Positions 16,359 through 25,346 of a stretch of DNA of 35,486 nucleotides are shown here, one piece after another (the first letter of the stretch is position 1; each line of letters starts with the position of its first letter). The notes under the pieces are model-generated. The model did not search any database. It had not been told where the DNA came from and saw only the letters and a program-made list of their open reading frames with translations. The DNA comes from Sorangium cellulosum (GTDB lineage Bacteria; Myxococcota_A; Polyangia; Polyangiales; Polyangiaceae): positions 1 to 35,486 of the forward strand of contig NZ_JEMA01000407.1 in NCBI RefSeq assembly GCF_001589285.1, written 5' to 3'. A program made the position numbers and the translations under genes.

Positions 16359-16847
16359 TCACGCGCCGCGGCCGAGGAGCCGCGCGAGCGCGCCGGCCTC
16401 GGCGTCGTGCGCCTCGGCCTCGCCGGCCGGCGTCCACGACATGTCGACCTCGAGCCGGTACGAGCCCTCGAACGCGTGCGGCGGCGAGCCGCCCCACTCG
16501 TCGGGCGAGAGCATCGAGAGGTAGCGGACGCCGTCGGCGCGCCGGTAGAGGTGATAGACGTGGCCGGGCCGCTTCTTGAAGCTGCACGCCGCGCGGTGGA
16601 GCTCGCTGTCGCGCTGCGCGGCCTCGAGGACCTGGCGCGCCTGCTCCTGCAGCGCCCGGATCTGCCGCGCGATCTGCGCGAGCTTGCCGCCGGTGACAGC
16701 GCCCAGCAGCGCGTCGGCCTGCTGGATCTCCCGCGCCACGTCGACCAGCTCGTGCGGGGGGGAGAGCCGGCTCAGGGGGTAGGGCGAGGTGCTGGCGGGG
16801 CCCTCGTGGCGGCCGCCGCCGTGCCTGGTGAAGCCGTCGTCGCTCAT
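16359..16847 (-). CDS. DUF2452 (C1orf50-like) protein
   Basis: 162 residues. It matches what I remember of the DUF2452 family, which includes animal C1orf50: PYPLSRLSPP (22-31), VAREIQQAD, a helical RQIRALQEQARQVLEAAQRD (61-80), LHRAACSFKKRPGHVYHLYRR (83-103), and SMLSPDEWG followed by GSYRLEVDMSWTP. The middle is predicted helical and partly amphipathic. It has no signal peptide or membrane segment, so it is probably cytoplasmic. Function unknown. It is a single gene converging with the oxidoreductase, 144 bases downstream of the barrel protein's position on the map. Confidence 0.85.
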   Translation of the reverse strand: MSDDGFTRHGGGRHEGPASTSPYPLSRLSPPHELVDVAREIQQADALLGAVTGGKLAQIARQIRALQEQARQVLEAAQRDSELHRAACSFKKRPGHVYHLYRRADGVRYLSMLSPDEWGGSPPHAFEGSYRLEVDMSWTPAGEAEAHDAEAGALARLLGRGA

Positions 16848-16991
16848 GCGGACCCGGAGCTTAGTGCAGCGCGCGCCCGCGCTGTAGCGGCCGCGGCGCG
16901 GGATCGCCGTTCCGTGACGCCGCCGGCGCCCGCCGCGGCGGGCTCGTCCGGGCGCGCGCCCTCCGCCGCCGGGGCGCCGTCCCGGCGGTCG

Positions 16992-18176
16992 TCACGGGTC
17001 CGGGCACCCGTCCTCGTCCGCGACGCCGTCCTCGTCTTCCGGCTGCGCGGGGCAGCGATCCTCGTCGTCGAACACGCCGTCCTCGTCGTTGTCGCCCTCG
17101 GGGCACCCGTCGTCGTCCTGGAAGCCGTCGCGGTCCTCCGCGAGCTCGCGGCACTGGTCGACGTCGTCGGCGACGCCGTCGCCGTCGGCGTCGTGGACGC
17201 GCGGGGTCCACGCGACCGAGAGCACGCCGCGCAGCGGCGAGGTGCCGATGCCGCCGACCAGCGCGGTCTGCACGCCGCCGAGGAGAGAGAAGTCGCCGAG
17301 CGCGTAGCGCGCCGCGAGGCCGAGCTCGAGGGCGGCCATCTCCTGGCGCTCGAACGGCGCGACGGGCGAGAGCGGCAGGTGCCCGTGCGCCTCCAGGAAG
17401 AACGTGGCGCGCCCCTCCGGGTCGATGCCCAGGATCTGCGGCCGGAACGAGAGGCCGAGGCCGAAGGGGAGCTCGTGGCCGAACACCGTGGGGCACGGAT
17501 CGGCGCCCGCGGCGTCGATCGGGGTCGCCTGGCACGCGAAGCGGGCCCGCTCGGCGCGGAGCTTGAGCCCGGCGGCGAGGTGCGCGCCGAACGCGATCAG
17601 GCGGTACTCGGCGAGCAGCCTGAGCTCGTTCGTGACGCTCCCCTCGCCCACGTACGACGCCTCGTCGCCCGTGGGCAGCGTGAAGCGGTCGTGCAGCGCG
17701 AGCGCGAACCCGCCGAGATCGCCCCCGGCGGGCTGCACGAGCGTCAGCTTGCCGACGAGCCCGAGATCGCCGAGCGCCTGCGCGGGGACCCACGTCGGGC
17801 CGAGCACGCGCGTGGCGTCGGACGTCGGCGCGTCGCCGGTCTGGTGGAGGACGACGGGCAGCGTGAGCCCCACGAGGAGGCGCCGCGCGATGCCCACGCC
17901 GGCCGCGAAATCTGCGCTGACCTGGTGGCGGATGACGTCGAAGCGGACCTCGTCCGACGCCGGGTCGCGGAGCACGATGGGGCGGAAGGCGTACGAGGCC
18001 CAGAGGCTCGCGCTCCACTCTCCGGTGTCCGGGGTCGCGGCGGGCTCCAGGTAGACGCCGGCCCCGGGATCGATCGAGGCGCGGAACCCGCGGAGGTCCG
18101 CCGAGGGCTGGGCGGCGGCGAGCGAGGCCACGGAGGCGGCGAGCAGCGAGGTCAGGGCGAGGGCGCTCGGTCGCAT
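16992..18176 (-). CDS. Outer-membrane beta-barrel protein ending in thrombospondin type 3 repeats
   Basis: 394 residues. A signal peptide (1-22) precedes a region of alternating strands (about 30-326) like the barrels found before OmpA domains in myxobacteria. The C-terminal 68 residues (327-394) form three Asp-rich calcium-binding thrombospondin type 3 repeats (DADGDGVADDVDQC, EGDNDEDGVFDDEDRC, EDEDGVADEDGC). In related proteins these lead into an OmpA peptidoglycan-binding domain. Here the frame ends with CPDP and a stop, and no OmpA-like sequence follows in any frame. It may be a natural short form or a truncated gene. It is divergent from murA, separated by 186 bases. Confidence 0.8.
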   Translation of the reverse strand: MRPSALALTSLLAASVASLAAAQPSADLRGFRASIDPGAGVYLEPAATPDTGEWSASLWASYAFRPIVLRDPASDEVRFDVIRHQVSADFAAGVGIARRLLVGLTLPVVLHQTGDAPTSDATRVLGPTWVPAQALGDLGLVGKLTLVQPAGGDLGGFALALHDRFTLPTGDEASYVGEGSVTNELRLLAEYRLIAFGAHLAAGLKLRAERARFACQATPIDAAGADPCPTVFGHELPFGLGLSFRPQILGIDPEGRATFFLEAHGHLPLSPVAPFERQEMAALELGLAARYALGDFSLLGGVQTALVGGIGTSPLRGVLSVAWTPRVHDADGDGVADDVDQCRELAEDRDGFQDDDGCPEGDNDEDGVFDDEDRCPAQPEDEDGVADEDGCPDP

Positions 18177-18362
18177 GGCCGGGGGAGACTAATCCAGCGC
18201 AGGGGAAATTGGGCGCCCCGTCGTCCGCCCCGCGCGGGGCGCTGAACGCTGGACGCGGGCGGGTGGCGGCGGGCGGCAGACCCGACGACCGGCGGACGCG
18301 ACGACCGGCGCGCGGGATGCCCGAAACATCGCGTTCCGCTGCGGGTTGTGCGATAGCGGGGC

Positions 18363-19634
18363 ATGGACTCCATCCGGATCCGGGGCGGCAAGCCGCTCTC
18401 CGGCAAGATCCGCATCAGCGGCGCGAAGAACGCGGCGCTGCCGATCCTCTGCGCGACGCTGCTCTCCGACGGCGAGAGCCTGCTCCGCAACGTGCCCGCG
18501 CTGCGCGACATCGAGACGACCTCCGCGCTGCTCCGGTTCCTCGGGCGCAACGTGGAGGTAGCGGCCCCGATCGTGAAGGTTGGCGCCGGCGACAACGTGC
18601 GGCCCGAGGCCCCCTACGAGCTCGTCAAGCAGATGCGGGCGAGCGTGATGGTCCTCGGCCCGCTGCTCGCGCGCTTCGGCCGCGCCAAGGTGTCGCTCCC
18701 CGGCGGCTGCCAGATCGGGACGCGCCCTGTCGATCAGCACCTGAAGGGGCTCGAGGCGCTCGGCGCGACGATCCGGCTGTCGCGCGGCTACATCGTCGCG
18801 GAGTGCAAGCGGCTCCGCGGCGCCGAGGTCGTGTTCGACCTGCCGACCGTGACCGGCACCGAGAACCTGATGATGGCGGCCGCGCTCGCGAAGGGGCGGA
18901 CCACGCTCGTGAACTGCGCGCGCGAGCCCGAGGTCGAGGAGCTCGGCCGGGTGCTCAACAAGATGGGCGCGCGCGTGAGCGGGGCCGGCACGGACGTCAT
19001 CCACATCGAGGGCGCGGACGAGCTGGAGCCGTTCGACCACGCGATCATCTCCGACCGGATCGAGGCCGGCACGTACATGGTCGCGGCGGCCGCGGCCGGC
19101 GGCGACGTGCTCATCGAGAACGCGCCGCTCGAGGACCTCGAGGCGGTCGCGGCCAAGCTGCGCCAGGCGGGCGTCGAGGTGGGCCGCGAGGGCGACTGCG
19201 TGCGCGTGCGCCGCGACCCCGGGCGGCCGCTGCGCGCCGTCGACGTCACGACCGCGCCGCACCCGGGCTTCCCGACCGACATGCAGGCGCAGTTCATGGT
19301 CCTGATGTGCCTCGCGCAGGGCACGTCGCGCATCGTCGAGACGATCTTCGAGAACCGCTTCATGCACGTCCCCGAGCTCGGGCGCATGGGGGCGCACATC
19401 GACGTGGACGGCCACACGGCGCACGTCCACGGCGGCGCGCCGCTGTCGGGCGCGACCGTGATGGCGACGGATCTTCGCGCGAGCGCCTCGCTCGTCATCG
19501 CCGGGCTCGTGACGACCGAGGGCGAGACCGAGGTGCTGCGCGTCTACCACCTGGATCGGGGCTACGAGTTCATGGAGCGCAAGCTCGCGCAGATCGGCGC
19601 CGACGCGGTCCGCGTCGAAGGGCGGGCCGGATGA
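18363..19634 (+). CDS. murA: UDP-N-acetylglucosamine 1-carboxyvinyltransferase
   Basis: 423 residues, full length for MurA. It catalyses the first committed step of peptidoglycan synthesis, transferring enolpyruvyl from phosphoenolpyruvate to UDP-GlcNAc in the cytoplasm. Residues K22-N23 (SGAKNAALP) and the catalytic Cys116 in [14 protein letters not shown] are present. The Cys form is the fosfomycin-sensitive type. The start ATG gives the canonical N-terminus [16 protein letters not shown]; the ribosome-binding site is weak. The stop codon overlaps the hisG start (ATGA at 19631-19634), suggesting translational coupling. Confidence 0.98.
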   Translation: MDSIRIRGGKPLSGKIRISGAKNAALPILCATLLSDGESLLRNVPALRDIETTSALLRFLGRNVEVAAPIVKVGAGDNVRPEAPYELVKQMRASVMVLGPLLARFGRAKVSLPGGCQIGTRPVDQHLKGLEALGATIRLSRGYIVAECKRLRGAEVVFDLPTVTGTENLMMAAALAKGRTTLVNCAREPEVEELGRVLNKMGARVSGAGTDVIHIEGADELEPFDHAIISDRIEAGTYMVAAAAAGGDVLIENAPLEDLEAVAAKLRQAGVEVGREGDCVRVRRDPGRPLRAVDVTTAPHPGFPTDMQAQFMVLMCLAQGTSRIVETIFENRFMHVPELGRMGAHIDVDGHTAHVHGGAPLSGATVMATDLRASASLVIAGLVTTEGETEVLRVYHLDRGYEFMERKLAQIGADAVRVEGRAG

Positions 19635-20266
19635 AGAAGCCGCTCACCATCGCCGTGCCCAAGGGGCGGATCCTGAAGGATCTGATCCCGCTCGTGCAGC
19701 GCGCCGGCCTCGACAGCACGCCGCTCCAGGAGAACGATCGCCGCCTGGTCCGGCCGACCGCGGACGGCGCCTTCCGGTACGTGTTCCTGAAGCCGGACGA
19801 CGTGCCGACCTACGTCGAGTACGGCGCCGCCGATCTCGGGGTCTCGGGGCGGGACACGCTCCTCGAGCGCCGCCACGATCTCTACACGCCGCTCGATCTC
19901 GGGATCGGCCGCTGCCGCCTCGTCGTGGCGGGGCCGGAGGACACGCCGATCCCCGATCTGCCGCGCGTGGCCACCAAGTACCCGCGGATCGCCGGGGACC
20001 ACTTCGCGAGCAAGGGCGTGGTGGCGGAGATCATCCCCGTGCACGGCTCGGTCGAGCTCGCGCCGCTCGTGGGGCTCTCTCACCTGATCGTCGATATCGT
20101 CGAGACGGGCGCCACGCTGCGCGAGAATCGCCTCGAGGTGCTCGAGACGGTCACCGAGGTGAGCACCCTTCTCATCGCGAACCGCGCGTCGTACAAGCTG
20201 CGGAGCGACGACGTGCGCCCGCTGGTCGAGCGCCTGCGGGCCGCGACGACCGGCGCGCAGCGGTGA
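19631..20266 (+). CDS. hisG: ATP phosphoribosyltransferase, short form
   Basis: 211 residues. It catalyses the first step of histidine synthesis: ATP plus PRPP to phosphoribosyl-ATP. The start motif [20 protein letters not shown] and the signature [18 protein letters not shown] are all present. The length is that of the short HisG form, which lacks the C-terminal regulatory domain and in other bacteria needs the HisZ subunit. No hisZ is in the window. It overlaps murA by four bases (ATGA), so its translation probably depends on murA. Other his genes are not adjacent. Confidence 0.96.
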   Translation: MKKPLTIAVPKGRILKDLIPLVQRAGLDSTPLQENDRRLVRPTADGAFRYVFLKPDDVPTYVEYGAADLGVSGRDTLLERRHDLYTPLDLGIGRCRLVVAGPEDTPIPDLPRVATKYPRIAGDHFASKGVVAEIIPVHGSVELAPLVGLSHLIVDIVETGATLRENRLEVLETVTEVSTLLIANRASYKLRSDDVRPLVERLRAATTGAQR

Positions 20267-20356
20267 AGGCGCGGTCCGGCGGCGGCGGTCATCGCCGCTC
20301 GCCGGACCGATGACCGGCTCGCGGATCGACGACTGCCACCATCGGAGACATGGAGA

Positions 20357-20363
20357 GGGGAGG
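20357..20363 (+). promoter_or_regulatory. Strong ribosome-binding site supporting a TTG start
   Basis: GGGGAGG lies 5 bases before the TTG at 20369. No ATG or GTG start exists in that frame further upstream before a stop. This supports TTG initiation of the outer-membrane-like protein that follows hisG. Confidence 0.55.
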
Positions 20364-20368
20364 CCCCG

Positions 20369-21364
20369 TTGCTATCGCTGTTCGCCGCGCTTCCGGCCGA
20401 TATCGACACATGGGTGGGAGGGGGGACCAGCGTGGTCGTGGGCGTGCACCGCGACCCTCCGGGGACCCGCCGCTTCGACGCCCTCGCGCAGGCCGAGGTC
20501 GGGCTCCGGGCCTCGAGCGACTCGCTCTATTTCCGGCTCGATCTCGACGTCCAGGCCACCTCGGCGCCGCTCGGCCTGCCGGGGTTCGGCCTGCCGGGGT
20601 TCGTCTACCCCGAGTGGTCCCTGCCCGCGCAGGAGATCAAGATCGGTCCTCCGGAGTGGGCGATGCTCCAGATTGGCCGGGAGGATCACCACCTCAGGCT
20701 CGGCGTCATCACCCATGCGATTGGCATCGAGGACTGGGACAACTGGATCAACTACTTCCCGACCTCCTCGACGATGATCAGCACCGTGCCGGGCCGGATG
20801 CTCGGCGTCGAGCCCGGCCTCGTCCTCGGCGAAGGGTATGAGGTCAACGTCTTCGGCGGCTTCGATCTCGACGTCGACGCGCCGACGTTCGGCGCCGGCC
20901 TGACCACGATGCAGGCGCTCTGGTCGACCTGGTCGGGCGTCGCGTTCTATCCGACCATCGATTTCTACTCGGCGGTCGTCGCCCTGGAGTTTTACCCGGC
21001 CGAGGCGCTGTCGGTGTCGATCGACGGCAGCGTTGGGCTGGTCGGCATGGCGGACGACGTCGGGTCGGTGAAGCTGAAGCCCTGGGTCGGCGGCGAGATC
21101 ATCGCCAATATCCTTCCGAAGGTGGCAATCCATCCGCTCGTCCGAGTCCAGGCTCTCCACGAGCCCGGAGGTGCCCTCTCCGCGTTCCTGTTCGCGCCGC
21201 AGCCGAGCGTCTCGGCGAGCGCCGGGCTCACCTACGCGCCGTTCGACGAGCTGAAGATCAGCCTCGAAGGCAAGGCCTCCCGGGTCGAGGACGACATCCT
21301 GCCCGGCCTGTTCGCCCTGGTGGCGCTCCGCCGGCCCGAGCCGCCGCCGTATGCCGCCAAGTGA
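20369..21364 (+). CDS. Unrecognised protein, probably outer-membrane beta barrel
   Basis: 331 residues from a TTG start with GGGGAGG 5 bases upstream. I do not recognise a family. Alternating hydrophobic and polar residues run through most of the length (SLYFRLDLDVQA, YEVNVFGGFDLDVD, YSAVVALEFYPAEALSVSIDGSVGL, KISLEGKASRVED), which suggests membrane beta strands. The N-terminus (LSLFAALPA) is short for a signal peptide and lacks a basic start, so the true start may lie upstream or export may differ. A near-duplicated LPGFGLPGF motif is at about 70-80. It lies 102 bases after hisG on the same strand and is followed by a weak hairpin. Confidence 0.65.
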   Translation: MLSLFAALPADIDTWVGGGTSVVVGVHRDPPGTRRFDALAQAEVGLRASSDSLYFRLDLDVQATSAPLGLPGFGLPGFVYPEWSLPAQEIKIGPPEWAMLQIGREDHHLRLGVITHAIGIEDWDNWINYFPTSSTMISTVPGRMLGVEPGLVLGEGYEVNVFGGFDLDVDAPTFGAGLTTMQALWSTWSGVAFYPTIDFYSAVVALEFYPAEALSVSIDGSVGLVGMADDVGSVKLKPWVGGEIIANILPKVAIHPLVRVQALHEPGGALSAFLFAPQPSVSASAGLTYAPFDELKISLEGKASRVEDDILPGLFALVALRRPEPPPYAAK

Positions 21365-21369
21365 GGAGA

Positions 21370-21389
21370 CGGCGCGGCGCCGCACTTTT
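21370..21389 (+). terminator. Short GC hairpin with T run, possible terminator
   Basis: CGGCG (21370-21374) pairs with CGCCG (21378-21382) around a 3-base loop, followed by CACTTTT. It begins 6 bases after the stop of the preceding gene. The 5-bp stem and four Ts make it weak but well placed. Confidence 0.4.
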
Positions 21390-21539
21390 CCATGAAACAC
21401 AGGAAACAATCAGGGTAGGGTCGGCTCGGCGGCCGGCGAGGCGCGCGCCCAATCGTTACCGATCGTTACCGATCGTCGCCTGAGCGGCCGCGCGATCGCG
21501 CCCGCGGCGCCCGTCGCCCTTCTTTCGCGTCTCGCGCTG

Positions 21540-21561
21540 GCCACCCTTGTGATAGGGTGGC
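21540..21561 (+). promoter_or_regulatory. Perfect hairpin over the sucC ribosome-binding region
   Basis: GCCACCCT (21540-21547) and AGGGTGGC (21554-21561) form a perfect 8-bp stem with loop TGTGAT, ending 10 bases before the sucC ATG. The 3' arm, AGGGTGG, is the only purine-rich Shine-Dalgarno-like stretch upstream of the start. Folding would hide it, so translation of sucC could respond to temperature, a protein or an RNA. A decameric direct repeat (ATCGTTACCG twice, from 21452) lies further upstream. Confidence 0.5.
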
Positions 21562-21571
21562 GGCCCCTCTC

Positions 21572-22774
21572 ATGAAAATCCACGAGTATCAAGGCAAGCA
21601 GGTCTTCGCCCGCTACGGGGTGCCGGTACCGAAAGGCGAGCCCGCTTTCCAGGCGAGCGAGGTGGCGCCGATCGCCGATCGGCTGATCTCGCAGACAGGG
21701 AACCCTGTCGTCGTCGTGAAGGCGCAGATCCACGCGGGCGGCCGCGGCAAGGGCGGCGGCGTCAAGGTCGCGAAGGGCGGCAGCGCGGAGGCGACGGCGC
21801 TCGCCGAGAAGATCCTCGGCATGCAGCTCGTCACCAAGCAGACGGGCCCCGAGGGGCAGAAGGTCCGGCGGCTCTACATCGAGCAGGGCCTCGACATCGC
21901 GCGCGAGCTCTACTTCGCGATGCTCGTCGACCGCGAGCGCCGCCGCATCGCGGTGATCGCGTCGACCGAGGGCGGCATGGACATCGAGGAGGTCGCCCAC
22001 AGCACGCCGGAGAAGATCTACAAGCTCTTCATCGATCCGGTGCTCGGCCTCGCCCCGTACCAGGGGCGGCAGCTCGCGATCGCGCTAGGGCTCACCGCGA
22101 AGGAGACGCAGCGCCAGTTCCTCAAGCTGGTGGCCTCGCTCTACACGTGCTTCACCGCGGAGGACTGCTCGCTGCTCGAGATCAACCCGCTCGTCGTGAC
22201 CAGCGCCGGAGACGTCTTTGCGCTCGACGCGAAGGTGAGCTTCGACGACAACGCCGAGTTCCGGCACCCCGAGTGGAACGCGATGCGCGACGTCGACGAG
22301 GAGGATGCTGTCGAGCTCCAGGCGAAGCGGGCCGGGCTCTCCTACGTCTCGCTCGACGGCGACATCGGCTGCCTCGTGAACGGCGCCGGGCTCGCGATGG
22401 CGACGATGGATATCATCCTGCACTACGGCGGCAAGCCGGCGAACTTCCTCGACGTCGGCGGCGGCGCCTCGCAGGAGCAGGTCAAGACCGCGTTCCAGAT
22501 CATCCTGCGGAGCGAGCGGGTGCGCGGCATCTTCGTCAACATCTTCGGCGGCATCATGCGCTGCGACGTCGTGGCGGCCGGGGTCATCGCCGCGGCGAAG
22601 GAGCTCGGGCTCAAGGTGCCTCTCGTGGTGCGCCTCGAGGGGACCAACGTCGAGGCCGGCCGCAAGCTGCTCGACGAGAGCGGTCTGACCATCCAGTCGG
22701 CGAGCTCCATGGCCGACGGCGCGCAGAAGATCGTCGCCGCCACGCGCGGCGGCAAGGGCCAAACTGGCGCCTAG
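21572..22774 (+). CDS. sucC: Succinyl-CoA ligase (synthetase) beta subunit
   Basis: 400 residues, the normal length. The start at 21572 gives the conserved N-terminus [20 protein letters not shown]. An upstream GTG at 21557 would add five unsupported residues. The ATP-grasp part includes [17 protein letters not shown], and the C-terminal part includes [16 protein letters not shown] and [15 protein letters not shown]. With the alpha subunit it makes ATP or GTP from succinyl-CoA in the citric acid cycle; nucleotide choice is not clear from sequence. sucD follows after 93 bases on the same strand. The upstream hairpin may control translation. Confidence 0.98.
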   Translation: MKIHEYQGKQVFARYGVPVPKGEPAFQASEVAPIADRLISQTGNPVVVVKAQIHAGGRGKGGGVKVAKGGSAEATALAEKILGMQLVTKQTGPEGQKVRRLYIEQGLDIARELYFAMLVDRERRRIAVIASTEGGMDIEEVAHSTPEKIYKLFIDPVLGLAPYQGRQLAIALGLTAKETQRQFLKLVASLYTCFTAEDCSLLEINPLVVTSAGDVFALDAKVSFDDNAEFRHPEWNAMRDVDEEDAVELQAKRAGLSYVSLDGDIGCLVNGAGLAMATMDIILHYGGKPANFLDVGGGASQEQVKTAFQIILRSERVRGIFVNIFGGIMRCDVVAAGVIAAAKELGLKVPLVVRLEGTNVEAGRKLLDESGLTIQSASSMADGAQKIVAATRGGKGQTGA

Positions 22775-22867
22775 GCGCCCGCGAGCACCGAGCCTCGAAC
22801 CCAGTTGAGCAGCGAGCGACGGCGATTGCCGGGCTCCTGTCCACGTTGAAGGTAGAGTAATCAAGCG

Positions 22868-23749
22868 ATGAGCATCCTCGTCAACAAGGACACGCGGGTC
22901 GTCTTCCAGGGCATCACGGGCGCCTACGGCTCGCAGCACGCCCGCGCCTGCATCGAGTACGGGACGAAGGTCGTCGCCGGCGTGACGCCCGGCCGCGGCG
23001 GCCAGCGCTTCGAAGACAAGGTGCCGATCTTCGACACGGTCGAGCAGGCCGTGCGCAACGAGGGCGCCGATGTCTCGTGCATCTTCGTGCCGCCGGTCGG
23101 CGCCGCGGACGCGATCACGGAGGCCGTCGACGCGGGGTGCCGGCTCGTCATCTGCATCACCGACGGCGTGCCGGTGCTCGACATGGTGCGGGTGCGTCGC
23201 TTCCTCGAGGGGAAGCCGGCGCGCCTCATCGGGCCGAACTGTCCCGGCGTGATCACGCCCGGCGAGTGCAAGATCGGGATCATGCCGGGCCACATCCACA
23301 AGAAGGGGCACATCGGCGTCCTGTCGCGCTCGGGCACGCTGACCTACGAGGCGGTCGGCCAGCTCAGCGCGCTCGGGATCGGCCAGTCGAGCTGCGTGGG
23401 CATCGGCGGCGATCCTGTCGGCGGGATGGACTTCATCGACGTGCTCGAGCTGTTCAACCAGGATCCCGACACCCACGGGGTCGTGCTGATCGGCGAGATC
23501 GGCGGGACGGCCGAGCAGCGCGCGGCGGCCTGGATCAAGCAGAACATGAAGAAGCCGGTGGCGGCGTTCATCGCGGGCCGCGCGGCGCCTCCGGGCAAGC
23601 GCATGGGCCACGCCGGCGCGATCATCGCGGGCGGCGAGGGCACGGCGGCCGAGAAGATCGCGGCGCTCGAGGCGGCCGGGGCCAAGGTGGCCGCCACGCC
23701 GGCCGAGATGGGCGTCGCGATGCAGGCGGCGCTCCAGGCGGCGCGCTGA
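22868..23749 (+). CDS. sucD: Succinyl-CoA ligase alpha subunit
   Basis: 293 residues, normal length. It carries the CoA-binding Rossmann part ([21 protein letters not shown]), the [21 protein letters not shown] motif, and the catalytic phospho-histidine H248 in [17 protein letters not shown]. It forms the enzyme with SucC. The start ATG follows AAGGTAGAG by 11 bases. The spacing to sucC (93 bases) contains no evident terminator, so a sucCD operon is likely. A hairpin follows the stop. Confidence 0.98.
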   Translation: MSILVNKDTRVVFQGITGAYGSQHARACIEYGTKVVAGVTPGRGGQRFEDKVPIFDTVEQAVRNEGADVSCIFVPPVGAADAITEAVDAGCRLVICITDGVPVLDMVRVRRFLEGKPARLIGPNCPGVITPGECKIGIMPGHIHKKGHIGVLSRSGTLTYEAVGQLSALGIGQSSCVGIGGDPVGGMDFIDVLELFNQDPDTHGVVLIGEIGGTAEQRAAAWIKQNMKKPVAAFIAGRAAPPGKRMGHAGAIIAGGEGTAAEKIAALEAAGAKVAATPAEMGVAMQAALQAAR

Positions 23750-23757
23750 GCTGCCCG

Positions 23758-23776
23758 GGCCCCCTCACAGGGGGCC
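23758..23776. terminator. Hairpin between convergent sucD and oxidoreductase genes
   Basis: GGCCCCCT (23758-23765) and AGGGGGCC (23769-23776) form a perfect 8-bp stem with a 3-base loop, 9 bases after the sucD stop. It is followed by TACCCTGCTC, so there is no T tract. The position between convergent genes suggests termination in either direction. Confidence 0.5.
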
Positions 23777-23811
23777 TACCCTGCTCTTGATCCGATGATC
23801 CGGCGACGCCG

Positions 23812-24849
23812 TCACTCGAGCGGTATCGTCCTCCGCTCGGACGAGCTCCGCAGGGCGGCCTCGATGATGCGGATCACGTCGCGCGACTCCTCGGCGCGCA
23901 CCGGCGGCGGGGCCCCGTCGAGGATCGCCGCGGCGATGCCCTCGTAATAGGCCTCGTAGGCGCCGGGCAGGCTCTCGATCGTGCGGCGCTCGCCGTCGGC
24001 CGTCACCAGTGTGCCGGACCAGCGCGGGTCCTCGCGCCCCCACTCCGGCGTGCCGGGGCGCTTGCCCGCCTTGAGCGCCTCCTCCTGGCCGTCGATGCCG
24101 AACTTGAGGAAGCTGCCGCCGTCGCCGTGGACCGCGAAGCGCGGGCCCGGCTCGCGCACCAGCGTGGAGGAGCGCACGATGACGCGGCGCCTGCCGTGGT
24201 CGAGCGTGAGGTGGAAATAGTCGACCGCGCGCGCCCCGGGCCGCTGCGCCAGGACGTCGGCGGTGACCGCGCGGGGCGGGCCGAAGAGCACGAGCGCCTG
24301 GTCGATCAGGTGCGCGCCGAGGTCGTACAGGATCCCCGAGCCGGGCGACTCCTGCTCTCGCCAGCCCGGCTTGATCGCGGGACGAAAGCGGTCGAAGTGC
24401 GCCTCGTACGAGGCCACCTCGCCGAGCAGGCCCTGCGCGATGCAGCGGCGCACGGTGAGGAAGTCGGCGTCCCAGCGGCGGTTCTGGAACACCGACAGGA
24501 GACGGCCCTTGCGCGCAGCCAGCGCGATGAGCTCGTCCGCCTCGCCGCTCGTGTTCGTGAACGGCTTGTCGACGACCACGTGCTTGCCCGCCTCGAGCGC
24601 CGCGCGCGCGAGCGGAAAGTGGGTCTCGTTGGGCGACGCGATGACAACGAGGTCGATCCCGGGCTCGGCGATCAGCACCTCGGGCGTCGGATGCACGGCG
24701 ACGCCCGAGTGGTCGGTCATGACCTGGCCCTCCCGTCGGGTCGCGATGGCCGCGAGGCGCAGCCGGGGGACGGACCGGATCAGCGGGGCGTGGAAGACGG
24801 CGCCGGCGAGGCCGTAGCCGATGAGGCCGACATAGACGCGCTGGGACAT
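23812..24849 (-). CDS. Gfo/Idh/MocA-family NAD(P)-dependent oxidoreductase
   Basis: 345 residues. The N-terminal Rossmann domain has GLIGYGLAGAVFHAP (8-22), then VVIASPNETHFPLARAALEAGKHVVVDKPF (68-97), where DKP replaces the common EKP; Lys95 is the family's catalytic lysine. LYDLGAHLIDQAL (174-186) carries the conserved histidine region of the C-terminal domain. The N-terminus resembles the YdgJ/IolW subgroup. Such enzymes oxidise or reduce sugars or inositols, but the substrate is not predictable here. It is a single gene converging with sucD. No sugar genes are adjacent. Confidence 0.92.
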   Translation of the reverse strand: MSQRVYVGLIGYGLAGAVFHAPLIRSVPRLRLAAIATRREGQVMTDHSGVAVHPTPEVLIAEPGIDLVVIASPNETHFPLARAALEAGKHVVVDKPFTNTSGEADELIALAARKGRLLSVFQNRRWDADFLTVRRCIAQGLLGEVASYEAHFDRFRPAIKPGWREQESPGSGILYDLGAHLIDQALVLFGPPRAVTADVLAQRPGARAVDYFHLTLDHGRRRVIVRSSTLVREPGPRFAVHGDGGSFLKFGIDGQEEALKAGKRPGTPEWGREDPRWSGTLVTADGERRTIESLPGAYEAYYEGIAAAILDGAPPPVRAEESRDVIRIIEAALRSSSERRTIPLE

Positions 24850-25346
24850 GGCAGGACGGGCTCGCGGCGGACGCTAGCCCGAAGGGGCGCCGGGGGGAAG
24901 CCCGGCAGGGCGGCGAGGCCGCGCAGGGCCTCCGCTGAGGCGCGCGACGGCGGCCGCGAGCCGCCAGGCGCGTCCGCGTCGCTCGCGATCGCGCCTGGCG
25001 GCCCCCTGCATCCTCATCACCCGTCATCGCGCCGGCGACTCACCGGATGCAACGTCATCGCTCGTCATCGCGCCTGGTGACCCGGCGAGCACATCCTCTT
25101 CGCTCGTCATCGTGTCTGGTGCCCCCCGGGCGCGCCATCATTGCTGTTCTTCGCAGGGCGCGCCCTGGCAAACACCACTACGACACACGCGACCTCACCA
25201 CGGACCGCCGCGTCAGCGATGATCACGGGAGACGTGGTCTCCATGCGTCCAATGTCGTCCCACATAACCCCGCCGGCGCGGGGCGAGACGGTTCGTGCAG
25301 ACGCGGCGTGGCGCTTGCGATAGCCTCCTCGGTTCGGAGGCTTGTG
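24850..25346. other. 497-base region between divergent genes, no gene supported
   Basis: It contains promoter space for the oxidoreductase (leftward) and the poly-Asp protein (rightward). An open frame that extends the latter protein upstream to 25047 is Arg/His-rich without domain character, and the start at 25347 with GGAGG is preferred. The main structure is a set of imperfect 38-42 base repeats at 24977-25142, listed separately. No promoter motif is obvious. Confidence 0.5.
24977..25142. repeat. Four imperfect 38-42 bp direct repeats
   Basis: The common core is CGCTCGTCATCGCGCCTGG. Core matches CGCGATCGCGCC, CGTCATCGCGCC, CGTCATCGCGCC and CGTCATCGTGTC begin at 24984, 25022, 25063 and 25105. 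The third and fourth copies are most alike. Each is followed by a GC-rich stretch and then CAT-rich text (GCATCCTCAT, GCACATCCTC). It lies about 200-370 bases upstream of the poly-Asp/His protein gene. Confidence 0.5.

Noticed and set aside
18209..19630. Upstream in-frame extension of hisG under murA (685 codons in total)
   Set aside because: The extension is Arg-rich shadow text of murA. HisG begins canonically at 19631 with the ATGA overlap.
25047..25346. Upstream start of the poly-Asp/His protein at 25047
   Set aside because: It would put 100 Arg/His-rich residues before an evident signal sequence. GGAGG directly precedes the ATG at 25347.
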